This document shows, one piece after another, positions 43,542 to 51,186 of a stretch of 64,000 nucleotides of DNA. Below the pieces are notes generated by a model. It was not told the DNA's origin, made no database searches, and worked only from the letters and a program-made list of their open reading frames with translations. A program made the position numbers and the translations under genes. Each line of letters starts with the position of its first letter. Position 1 is the first letter of the stretch. Origin of the DNA: Sphingomonadaceae bacterium PASS1 (GTDB lineage Bacteria; Pseudomonadota; Alphaproteobacteria; Sphingomonadales; Sphingomonadaceae); contig NKIR01000004.1 in NCBI GenBank assembly GCA_002255985.1, forward strand, positions 1-64,000, written 5' to 3'.

Positions 43542-44123
43542 TCACCGCGATGCGCCGGGCACCCACATGATATCACCACCGCGCGTCGAATTGATCAGGC
43601 GGCACAGCACGAACAGATAGTCCGACAGGCGGTTGATGTAGTTCAACGCCTGCGGATTTATCGAAACGTCCAGCGATGCCGCAACCAGTGCCCTTTCGGC
43701 GCGGCGTGAAATGGCGCGCGCCATATGCATATGCGCTGCTGCCAAGCTGCCGCCCGGCAAAATGAAACTGGTCAACGGTGGAAGCTGCTCGTTGGCTTGA
43801 TCAATAGCAGCCTCAAGCCATTCGACTTGGGATGAAACAATCCGCAATTCCATCGGCGATGGTTCAAAACTTTCGCCAGGCGTTGCGATATCGGCACCCA
43901 GATCAAACAGATCATTCTGGATGCGCCGTAACTCAGCGACCAAAGATGTTTCGCCCACGTCCGCTGCCAGCGCCTGAAGCGCTACGCCGAGCGCGCTATT
44001 GGTTTCATCGACTTCGCCAATGGCTTGTAAGCGCGCGTTGGTCTTTGACACCCGCGAGCCATCTACAAGACCAGTGGTTCCGTCGTCACCGGTGCGTGTA
44101 TAAATCTTGTTGAGCTTTACCAT
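43542..44123 (-). CDS. cob(I)yrinic acid a,c-diamide adenosyltransferase, PduO type
   Basis: 193 residues. MVKLNKIYTRTGDDGTTGL is the ATP-binding N-terminus, with FILPGGSLAAAHMHMARAIS, RRAERALVA and NYINRLSDYLFVLCRLIN in the conserved C-terminal half. It adds the 5'-deoxyadenosyl group to reduced corrinoids. Followed by a small membrane protein and GluQ-RS upstream on the same strand. Confidence 0.92.
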   Translation of the reverse strand: MVKLNKIYTRTGDDGTTGLVDGSRVSKTNARLQAIGEVDETNSALGVALQALAADVGETSLVAELRRIQNDLFDLGADIATPGESFEPSPMELRIVSSQVEWLEAAIDQANEQLPPLTSFILPGGSLAAAHMHMARAISRRAERALVAASLDVSINPQALNYINRLSDYLFVLCRLINSTRGGDIMWVPGASR

Positions 44124-44139
44124 GTCTAACGCCGCCCGC

Positions 44140-44367
44140 TTATTGCGAGCCGGCGATCAAGACGAGCACCGCAAGCAATACGATAGTAATTGCCTGCCAT
44201 TTCACGCGGGCAAACATCATCTTATTCTGCACGGTGAGCGATTTGGGCAGTCCCGCTTCGTCAACGTCGGTGGGTCGCAAATTGGCGAACGCGTGAAGGC
44301 CACGGATAAGTGCGAATGCCACGGCACCAGCAGCGCCAATGATGAGGAGAACCAGCAAAATAGTCAT
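44140..44367 (-). CDS. small twin-transmembrane protein (HIG1-like)
   Basis: 75 residues with two membrane segments (MTILLVLLIIGAAGAVAFAL and ITIVLLAVLVLIAGS) and a short loop containing QNKMMFARVKWQAI, the pattern of HIG1-domain or twin-transmembrane proteins of alphaproteobacteria. HIG1 relatives bind respiratory oxidase complexes; that role is only suggested. Ends 17 bases before the adenosyltransferase ATG. Confidence 0.75.
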   Translation of the reverse strand: MTILLVLLIIGAAGAVAFALIRGLHAFANLRPTDVDEAGLPKSLTVQNKMMFARVKWQAITIVLLAVLVLIAGSQ

Positions 44368-44410
44368 CGGGAGAAATCCTTGTCCGGGGCCAATACCCCG
44401 CGGCGTCTAT

Positions 44411-45253
44411 TTAAGCATGGGATAACGAGATTCCAAGCGGTAGCGTTCCCTGACGCAAATTATTAATAAGTCCACCACCGCTTTCGCCCGCCAACCGCCG
44501 GTCCGACAGCGCAGGTGACGATTTGCTCTTCGCCAGCTTTTCACCGCTGGTGTCCAACAAAAGCGGATGGTGCCAGTATGTGGGCTCAGGCAAATCCAAC
44601 AGTTTCTGTAGAAGCCTGTGGATGGCGGTATATCCAAAAAGGTCTTGGCCCCGCACGACATGCGACACACCATCGGCGGCATCATCAATGGTTGCGGCCA
44701 GGTGGTACGATGCCGGTCCATCTTTGCGCCACAGAACAACATCGCCAAACGCCATTGGGTCCGCAAATTGCGGTCCAGCCGCCAAATCGACCCATCGTAA
44801 CAGCCCCGACTGCGCCACCGCTTTGGCCATATCAATCCGCCAGCTATGGGGGACGGCAGGGTCAATGTTGCTGTCCCGGCACGTTCCGGGATAATGGGGG
44901 CCATCCGGACCATGCGGCACCGGCTTGTGCTTTAGCGCATTGGCAACATCGCTTCGCGTACAGACGCAGCGGTATAGAAGCCCGTCCGCGATCAACCGAT
45001 CGCGCGCCGCTTCATATCTGGCAATGTTCTGCGATTGAAATTGCACAGCGCCGTCATGATGAAGTCCAAGCCAGTCCATATCCGACATGATCGCCGCGAC
45101 ATGCTCCGCACGGCTTCGTGTTCCGTCAATATCCTCGATACGCAGGTTGAACCGGCCACCGAAAGAACGCGCAAAATCATGCGCGCATAATGCCGAAAAG
45201 GCATGCCCCAGATGCAACCGTCCATTGGGACTCGGAGCAAATCTTGTGACCAT
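44411..45253 (-). CDS. gluQ: glutamyl-Q tRNA(Asp) synthetase
   Basis: 280 residues. FAPSPNGRLHLGHAFSAL is the HIGH region, with zinc ligands in YRCVCTR and YPGTCR and the KMSKS counterpart KLAKSKSS. It charges queuosine in tRNA(Asp) with glutamate and lacks the anticodon-binding domain of GltX. ATG 45253 is chosen over 45370, giving the usual start MVTRFAPSP. queG, for queuosine synthesis, is also in the window (21.6 kb). Confidence 0.9.
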   Translation of the reverse strand: MVTRFAPSPNGRLHLGHAFSALCAHDFARSFGGRFNLRIEDIDGTRSRAEHVAAIMSDMDWLGLHHDGAVQFQSQNIARYEAARDRLIADGLLYRCVCTRSDVANALKHKPVPHGPDGPHYPGTCRDSNIDPAVPHSWRIDMAKAVAQSGLLRWVDLAAGPQFADPMAFGDVVLWRKDGPASYHLAATIDDAADGVSHVVRGQDLFGYTAIHRLLQKLLDLPEPTYWHHPLLLDTSGEKLAKSKSSPALSDRRLAGESGGGLINNLRQGTLPLGISLSHA

Positions 45254-45457
45254 TGCCCCATCAAATTCCGGCAGCGCAGGCAGATATTGCTTCAAAAAGT
45301 CATCCGCATCCAAAAAACATATCCCCAAAAAATACCATATCCGGTGGCTTTGCCCTCTTGACGTCACCATATGTGCAAATAGGTTGATGACTGTCAGAAT
45401 GCTGTAACGTTGATACGCTTAAAGCATGTATGACATAAAGGGAGTAGGGTTCGACTT

Positions 45458-46042
45458 ATGTTGCATACCGGAACTTTCGAGGCAGCGGACCGGGCAAGAC
45501 ACCCGGAGAACTGCCCGGCATTGGTGCTTAACGCCGATTACACGCCGTTGAGCTATTATCCATTGAGCCTATGGCCATGGCAAACCGCAATTAAGGCGGT
45601 GTTCCTCGACAAGGTCGACATCGTTTCCAACTACGATCGGCATGTCCATAGCCCAAGTCTGGATATGAAAATCCCGTCGGTTATCGCACTGCGCCAATAT
45701 GTGAAGCCATCCGAATATCCTGCATTCACCCGCTTCAACCTATTCTTACGTGACAAGTTTGAATGCCAATATTGCGGCTCGGGCGACAATCTAACCTTTG
45801 ACCATATCGTTCCGCGCCGTTTGGGTGGCATCACCAGTTGGGAAAATGTCACAACGGCTTGCCTGCACTGCAACCTGAAAAAAGGTGGCCGCACACCGAA
45901 GCAAGCGCATATGCAACTAAACATGGCCGCTATCCGGCCGACCAACTGGCAATTGCAAGACAGGGGCCGTGCTTTCCCGCCGAATCACTTGCACGAAACA
46001 TGGTATGACTGGTTATATTGGGATATTGAGCTTCAGGGTTAA
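45458..46042 (+). CDS. HNH endonuclease family protein (chromosomal)
   Basis: 194 residues with a complete HNH/zinc core: FECQYCGSGDNLTFDHIVPR, GGITSWENVTTACLHCNLKK. The N-terminal part (ALVLNADYTPLSYYPLSLWP) is that of a conserved single-copy alphaproteobacterial protein, not a phage nuclease. Its cellular role is unknown. Convergent with the IorA-like gene, three bases apart. Confidence 0.88.
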   Translation: MLHTGTFEAADRARHPENCPALVLNADYTPLSYYPLSLWPWQTAIKAVFLDKVDIVSNYDRHVHSPSLDMKIPSVIALRQYVKPSEYPAFTRFNLFLRDKFECQYCGSGDNLTFDHIVPRRLGGITSWENVTTACLHCNLKKGGRTPKQAHMQLNMAAIRPTNWQLQDRGRAFPPNHLHETWYDWLYWDIELQG

Positions 46043-46044
46043 GC

Positions 46045-46584
46045 TTACTCGGTAACCGTCAGCGCGGGAACCGCCTGTGCCGCATCTTCAGGTGTAATTC
46101 CCGGCGGTGGCGCAGCAGCGATGCGCTCCTCACCGCGCATGACGCGTCCGGCCCGTTTGATAGCGTCGCGCAAGCGTGGATAGACACCGCAACGGCACAA
46201 GTTCGTGATCGCCGCTTCGATTTCTTCATCTGTTGGGTTGCTGCTTTTCTTGAGCAACACCGCGCCAGCCATGATGATACCCGGAATGCAAAAGCCACAT
46301 TGCGGCACGTTGCTGGCGACAAACGCCTGTTGCAGCGGATGGCTACGGTCACGGCTAAGGCCTTCAATCGTCGTAACAAAGCGGCCTTCAACTTCGGCAA
46401 TCGTGACCAGGCAAGACCTTATCGCCTCCCCGTCGACTTCCACAATGCAGGCGCCGCAATCGCCATTGCCGCAACCATATTTTGTCCCGGTTAAGTTCGA
46501 CGCATCACGCAAAGCCCACAAAAGAGGTGTTTGCGGATCCATTTTATACTGAACCGGGCGATCATTGACGGTGAATTTGGTCAT
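46045..46584 (-). CDS. 2Fe-2S subunit of isoquinoline 1-oxidoreductase-like molybdenum hydroxylase (orphan)
   Basis: 179 residues. The plant-type ferredoxin cluster (YGCGNGDCGACIVEVDGEAI with a distal Cys) and second cluster (CGFCIPGIIMAG and LCRCGVYPRLRDAIKRAG) match IorA-type small subunits that pass electrons from the molybdenum site. The C-terminus is about 30 residues longer than usual (AAAPPPGITPEDAAQ). The large molybdopterin subunit is not adjacent on either side, so the partner must be elsewhere or lost. Confidence 0.88.
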   Translation of the reverse strand: MTKFTVNDRPVQYKMDPQTPLLWALRDASNLTGTKYGCGNGDCGACIVEVDGEAIRSCLVTIAEVEGRFVTTIEGLSRDRSHPLQQAFVASNVPQCGFCIPGIIMAGAVLLKKSSNPTDEEIEAAITNLCRCGVYPRLRDAIKRAGRVMRGEERIAAAPPPGITPEDAAQAVPALTVTE

Positions 46585-46603
46585 GCAGCCCCATTATAGC
46601 CAT

Positions 46604-46643
46604 ACTGAACATGTTTCAGCATCTTATTTGAGACCCTGAAACA
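46604..46643. repeat. degraded REP-like hairpin
   Basis: TACTGAACATGTTTCAG (from 46603) resembles the 39616 element, and TGTTTCAG (46612-46619) pairs perfectly with CTGAAACA (46636-46643). It lies between the IorA-like gene and the class II aldolase gene and may end or stabilise the aldolase transcript. No gene in 46585-46682. Confidence 0.45.
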
Positions 46644-46682
46644 CAGTCACCTACGGAGAACCGCATTCGGGGGACGGAGTGT

Positions 46683-47447
46683 TTAATCCCGCCAGCTTTT
46701 ATCGATCTGGTCAACCTTGCGCACCATTGCGTCAAATTCAACGCGGCCCGAACCGCCTGGGGGTGATGCCATATACAGGTCGCGCTGGTGCACTGCGATA
46801 ACCTCTGGCGATACAGTGATTGGTTGGCCCATTTGCATCGTTGCAATCTGTTGCTCGCATGCCCGCTGCAGCGCCCAATATTTGATGAACGCATCCGTCA
46901 ATGTCTTGCCCATCACGACAGGACCGTGATTTTTCAGCATCAATATCCGCTTTTCGCCCAGATTTTGGACCAATCTCGTGCCTTCTTCCTCACGTACGGT
47001 CACGCCTTCGAAATCATGGTAAGCCAGCTGGCCCGCAAAGTTGCAGGCATAAAAATTGATTGGCTGAAGACCACCCTCAAGGCTACACACAGCAACCGTC
47101 GCGGTTGTGTGGGTATGGATAATGGCATGGGCATCGGGCAAAGTGCGATGGAACAGGCTATGCTGGACGAAGCCGGCCTTATTGACGTGCCATGGGTTGT
47201 CGGCATCGATCTTGTTGCCATCAATGTCGATCTTAATCAGGCTGGAAGCGGTGATCTCACCGAAGTGCATGCCATAAGGGTTGATCAAAAAAGCGCCGTC
47301 TTCGTCTGGCACCTTCACCGTAATGTGGTTAAACACCAGTTCGTCCCAACCGAACATCGAAAAAATGCGATAGCAGGCAGCAAGCTCTTGACGCGCGGTC
47401 CATTCGGCTTCGCTATATTTGCTGTTCGACTTCAATTGGGTTGCCAT
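46683..47447 (-). CDS. class II aldolase/adducin-family protein
   Basis: 254 residues from ATG 47447 (MATQLKSNSKYS), which follows AGGAG. Class II aldolase features: LFHRTLPDAHAIIHTHTTAT supplies zinc histidines, EEEGTRLVQNLGEKRILMLK and NHGPVVMGKTLTDAF the C-terminal part. Length and pattern fit the adducin-like branch rather than a sugar aldolase with known substrate. Confidence 0.88.
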   Translation of the reverse strand: MATQLKSNSKYSEAEWTARQELAACYRIFSMFGWDELVFNHITVKVPDEDGAFLINPYGMHFGEITASSLIKIDIDGNKIDADNPWHVNKAGFVQHSLFHRTLPDAHAIIHTHTTATVAVCSLEGGLQPINFYACNFAGQLAYHDFEGVTVREEEGTRLVQNLGEKRILMLKNHGPVVMGKTLTDAFIKYWALQRACEQQIATMQMGQPITVSPEVIAVHQRDLYMASPPGGSGRVEFDAMVRKVDQIDKSWRD

Positions 47448-47612
47448 TGGCGCTCTCCTGCTCATTCGTTGCGTTGCTTTATGAAACGAACATTGCACGA
47501 GGGCAAGTGGCTGGAGAACGCAAAATGGCCGACGGATTTCTCCATCCTCGTGCTTAAAAGCGCCATTTTCGCTTGATATTAAAGGGCGACCTAGTTAGGG
47601 GCCTCATCAACA

Positions 47613-47679
47613 CGCCGCCTGTGAAAGCGGCGATTTTCGTTTTTAGCCTTTCAAAATGGCGGTTTTAAGCCATTTTGCC
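47613..47679 (+). promoter_or_regulatory. structured leader of rpsU
   Basis: CGCCGC (47613-47618) pairs with GCGGCG (47627-47632), followed by ATTTTCGTTTTT, a terminator-like arrangement. A second hairpin AAAATGGC/GCCATTTT (47656-47679) follows 26 bases before ATG. No plus-strand gene lies upstream, so a leader terminator controlling rpsU is plausible. Regulation is inferred. Confidence 0.4.
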
Positions 47680-47704
47680 GATTCGATGCGGAGTTGAGTT
47701 TTTT

Positions 47705-47911
47705 ATGCAGATCATGGTTCGCGACAATAATGTTGATCAAGCCCTACGCGCGCTCAAGAAAAAGCTGCAGCGTGAAGGCGTGTATCGCGAAATGAAGCTG
47801 CGTCGTCACTTCGAAAAGCCGTCGGAAAAGCGCGCGCGTGAAAAGGCCGCTGCTGTTCGTCGTGCCCGCAAGATGGAGCGCAAGCAGCAGGAACGTGACG
47901 GCGCGAAATAA
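47705..47911 (+). CDS. rpsU: 30S ribosomal protein S21
   Basis: 68 residues, highly basic: [20 protein letters not shown] followed by [20 protein letters not shown]21 assists initiation on the small subunit. Start at ATG 47705. A terminator lies directly downstream. Confidence 0.95.
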   Translation: MQIMVRDNNVDQALRALKKKLQREGVYREMKLRRHFEKPSEKRAREKAAAVRRARKMERKQQERDGAK

Positions 47912-47936
47912 GCGTCTGCGACCCGCAACAAGGAAG

Positions 47937-47959
47937 GCGCCTTTTACGGCGCTTTTTTT
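47937..47959 (+). terminator. terminator after rpsU
   Basis: GCGCC, loop TTTTAC, GGCGC, then seven T. 26 bases after the rpsU stop. Confidence 0.75.
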
Positions 47960-48021
47960 GTGTCTGGAATCCCCGCTAGTTTCTGCTAGTCAGCGCGCAT
48001 CTTAGCCAACAGGAAATGTGT

Positions 48022-48669
48022 ATGTCTGTAACTGCCGTCCCGATTCTTCCGCTCAAAAAAGGCACTATGACCAAATATTGGGCGGCAGTCGCGCTCGTGC
48101 TGGCTGCCGGTGGCGGTTTGGCATATTGGGGCACAAGCGACGTGCGTCAGGAATATGGCGATACCGTCACCACGCCTTCAGGGTTGCGTTACAAGATTAT
48201 CCAAGCCGGCGAAGGCAAGTCGCCGACGGACAATGATGTTGTGCTCGTCAGCTACAAGGGCATGTTGAAAGACGGCACCGTTTTCGACCAAAATCCTCAG
48301 GCCGGCTTTCCGGTCACCGGCGTTGTTCCCGGCTTTTCAGAAGGCCTTAAAATCATGCAGCGCGGCGGCAAGTATCGCCTGTGGATTCCAGCCGAGCTTG
48401 GCTATGGCCCCGAAGATCAGCGTAATCCGCAAACCGGCCAAGTCGCCATCCCCGGCGGTAGCGAACTGACCTTTGATGTCGAACTGTTAGAGTTCAAATC
48501 ACGCGTCGAAATCGAAGCCATGCAAAAGCAAATGCAGGAAATGCAACAGCAGCAAGGCAGCGCAGCAGGCGGCCCGGCCAACGCTGCAACGCAAGGCTTA
48601 CCACCTGAAATCCAAGCACAAATCGATGCACAGATGCAAGCGCAACAGAGACAAGCCCCGGCGCAATAA
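48022..48669 (+). CDS. membrane-anchored FKBP-type peptidyl-prolyl isomerase
   Basis: 215 residues: a membrane anchor (YWAAVALVLAAGGGLAYWG, about 19-37), an FKBP domain (VLVSYKGMLKDGTVFDQ, VTGVVPGFSEGLKIMQRGGK, LWIPAELGYGPE, ELTFDVELLEF) and a Gln-rich C-terminal tail (MQKQMQEMQQQQ). It would fold exported proteins at the periplasmic face. Starts at ATG 48022 (MSVTAV) rather than 48016, where the ribosome binding site is too close. Confidence 0.9.
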   Translation: MSVTAVPILPLKKGTMTKYWAAVALVLAAGGGLAYWGTSDVRQEYGDTVTTPSGLRYKIIQAGEGKSPTDNDVVLVSYKGMLKDGTVFDQNPQAGFPVTGVVPGFSEGLKIMQRGGKYRLWIPAELGYGPEDQRNPQTGQVAIPGGSELTFDVELLEFKSRVEIEAMQKQMQEMQQQQGSAAGGPANAATQGLPPEIQAQIDAQMQAQQRQAPAQ

Positions 48670-48790
48670 TTTCCCGTCGGAAGCGGCCAATGTATCCGGG
48701 TACTATCATGAATCGTCTGATATAACCCCCGATTTCGGGTGAAACGCAATCCGTGAAAGGCAGTTGTCAGCTTGGCTGCCAGCCTTTAGA

Positions 48791-49816
48791 ATGTTGTTTG
48801 CAAGCGGTTTTGACCGGAAAGTTCCAAAGTTGAGCATCACCAGTATCATCGCAATCGCCCTTTTATCGGGGACCCCGCAGTCGCCGCCTGTAGCACAGCC
48901 AGTTATTCCGTTGGAAATTGCTGGCGCACCCACGCTAGCGACCGAGCAGGGTACCCAAAACACTGTGCCGCCATCCACAGACGGAGTGGATGCTCAGCCG
49001 CAATCTCCGGATACAAAAACGCCCGTCGGACCCGTTACACCGGCTGCGGCCGAAAAGGCCACCATCGTTGTTACCGCAAATAAGGGACCCCCGAAAGGCG
49101 ACCCGATTGCGGTCGTGAACGAAGTCTCGTTCGGCGCGGTACAGTCGGTCGATAAAGCCATTATCGCACCGGTTGCGTACGGGTATCGAGATGGATTACC
49201 TTCCCCGATCCGCGACGGAATGCATAATGTTCTGAATAACTTGGATGAGCCCATCGTCTTTCTGAATTTTCTGCTTCAGCTCAAGATTGGCAAAGCCGCC
49301 GAAACCTTTGGTCGATTTGCTATCAACTCAACCATTGGCGTTGCCGGACTTTTTGATGTCGCTAAAAAGTCTCCAATCAACCTACCACGCCGTCCAAATG
49401 GCCTCGCAGACACATTGGGATATTATGGCGTCGGTCCTGGCCCCTATTTATTTCTGCCTGTATTCGGATCCACCACCGTTCGCGATCTTCTCGGGCGGGT
49501 CGTTGATCTTTCGCTTTTACCAGCAGCAGTTGGCAAGCCGTTTACCAATCCAATTGTCTCGGCAGCCAAAGGCACGCTTTCCTCGATTGACGACCGTGTC
49601 GAGAATGATGTGATTCTAACCCGGGTGCAGGAAAGCGGGAACCCTTATGCCGCGATGCGCGAATATTATCTGATGAAACGCCGGGCAGAGATTGATGTTC
49701 TTAAAGGCAAAAGATCCGATGCCAACATAGACCTCAACCAACTGGAGTTTCTGGATTCTTTGCCAGCACCCGTAAAGAAACCATCCAAAAAGTCGCCCGC
49801 ACCCAAGCCCCAATAA
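48791..49816 (+). CDS. mlaA: MlaA/VacJ-family phospholipid transport protein
   Basis: Outer-membrane component that removes phospholipids from the outer leaflet. VAYGYRDGLPSPIRDGMHNVLNNLDEP-like wording (GYRDGLPSPIRDGMHNVLNN), RFAINSTIGVAGLFDVA and LGYYGVGPGPYLFLPVFG are diagnostic. About 100 residues of Pro/Thr-rich sequence precede the domain, longer than usual, and no clear lipobox is seen. The start is uncertain (TTG 48764, ATG 48791). No mlaBCDEF genes nearby. Confidence 0.82.
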   Translation: MLFASGFDRKVPKLSITSIIAIALLSGTPQSPPVAQPVIPLEIAGAPTLATEQGTQNTVPPSTDGVDAQPQSPDTKTPVGPVTPAAAEKATIVVTANKGPPKGDPIAVVNEVSFGAVQSVDKAIIAPVAYGYRDGLPSPIRDGMHNVLNNLDEPIVFLNFLLQLKIGKAAETFGRFAINSTIGVAGLFDVAKKSPINLPRRPNGLADTLGYYGVGPGPYLFLPVFGSTTVRDLLGRVVDLSLLPAAVGKPFTNPIVSAAKGTLSSIDDRVENDVILTRVQESGNPYAAMREYYLMKRRAEIDVLKGKRSDANIDLNQLEFLDSLPAPVKKPSKKSPAPKPQ

Positions 49817-49838
49817 TAAGCACCGCGGCACCGCTACT

Positions 49839-51122
49839 CTAAAGCGTGGCGAAGAACACGATCGTTGCAACAGCCATAACTCCCGTCGCGATCCATCCGG
49901 TAATGGTCGCGCGGCGTCCCAATGTCAGCCGCCCCATCGCGCGCGGGTTGCGCACGATAAGCATCATCATGACCATTAACGGCGCGGCAAGCACACCATT
50001 GACGACAGCGGCCCAATAGAGCGCACGCGCGGGGTCAATGCCGACATATTGCAACGACACGCCAAGCAAGGTTGTCACGGCTATCGTGCCGTAAAACAGG
50101 CGTGCCTTGGTTGGCTTGGCGTCAAGGCTTCCCGAGATACCAAACATTTCCGTCACGGCATAAGCTGCCGACCCTGCAAGCACGGGCACCGCAAGCAAGC
50201 CGGTCCCGATGATACCCAGCGCGAACAACGCAAAAGCGAAATTTCCCGCAATGGGCCGCAATGCTTCGGCCGCCTGCGCCGACGTTTCGATATCGCGGAT
50301 GCCATTGGCATGCAGCGTCGCAGCGGTTGCGAATACGATAGCTAGCGAGACGATCGAGCTGAACGCCATGCCGGTCAGCGTGTCGATCCGGATGCGTTTT
50401 AATTCAGGTCCGGCGTCCTTGGGCGTGATGCACAGCGGTTTTGCCTTATGCCGCTTCTGCTCCTCAATCTCTTGTCCCGCCTGCCAGAAAAACAAATAAG
50501 GGCTAATGGTGGTCCCCAATATCGCGACGACGGCAGTGGCGTACGCGCCGGTCCATTCAATGCGCGGCACAACCAGCGAGGTCAGCGCCTCTACCCAAGG
50601 AACCTGCGCCACAACGACCACAGCAACATAGGCAAAGAGCGATAGCGTCGCCCATTTGAGCACCGACGCATAGCGCTCATAGGATAGCGCCACTTTAACG
50701 ATGATGCAGAAGATCCCGAACAATAACGTGTAAAGCCCTATTGGCCCACCGATCAGCAGCGCGACGGCGGCACCCATCGCGGCCAGATCAGCGCCTAGAT
50801 TGACGATATTGGCAATCAGCAGCAGCCCGACCATGAGCACCAGCAAGGGCCGGGGATAATGTCGGCGCATATTGCGCGCAATGCCCGCACCGGTAACGCG
50901 CCCGATTTCAGCCGCGACTTCTTGAATCGCGACCATCAATGGGAAGCTGAACAAAAACGTCCAGGTCAACCCATAGCCAAATTGCGCGCCAACTTGGCTG
51001 TGCGTGCCGATCCCCGATGGATCGTCATCCGCAGCACCAGTTACCAGGCCGGGACCGAGGCGCGAGAGGAAGCTTTTGCTCGGTTTTTTATCGGTTCGCA
51101 TTGCTGCCGATAACAGGCCCAC
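49839..51122 (-). CDS. Nramp-related divalent metal transporter
   Basis: 427 residues, about eleven membrane segments. The first-helix motif reads DDDPSG where classical Nramps have DPGN, and the sixth-helix MPH motif is absent (AGSAAYAVTE in its place). It therefore belongs to an Nramp-related branch, and Mn2+/Fe2+ transport cannot be assumed; a Mg2+ or other cation is possible. A proton-coupled uptake role is likely. Start ATG 51122 or 51101. Confidence 0.8.
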   Translation of the reverse strand: MGLLSAAMRTDKKPSKSFLSRLGPGLVTGAADDDPSGIGTHSQVGAQFGYGLTWTFLFSFPLMVAIQEVAAEIGRVTGAGIARNMRRHYPRPLLVLMVGLLLIANIVNLGADLAAMGAAVALLIGGPIGLYTLLFGIFCIIVKVALSYERYASVLKWATLSLFAYVAVVVVAQVPWVEALTSLVVPRIEWTGAYATAVVAILGTTISPYLFFWQAGQEIEEQKRHKAKPLCITPKDAGPELKRIRIDTLTGMAFSSIVSLAIVFATAATLHANGIRDIETSAQAAEALRPIAGNFAFALFALGIIGTGLLAVPVLAGSAAYAVTEMFGISGSLDAKPTKARLFYGTIAVTTLLGVSLQYVGIDPARALYWAAVVNGVLAAPLMVMMMLIVRNPRAMGRLTLGRRATITGWIATGVMAVATIVFFATL

Positions 51123-51186
51123 ATGAGGTTAATGTCAACAACGCTACATTATGCGGAGAGTTGAATCGTATCTGGCTGCTGAAAAG

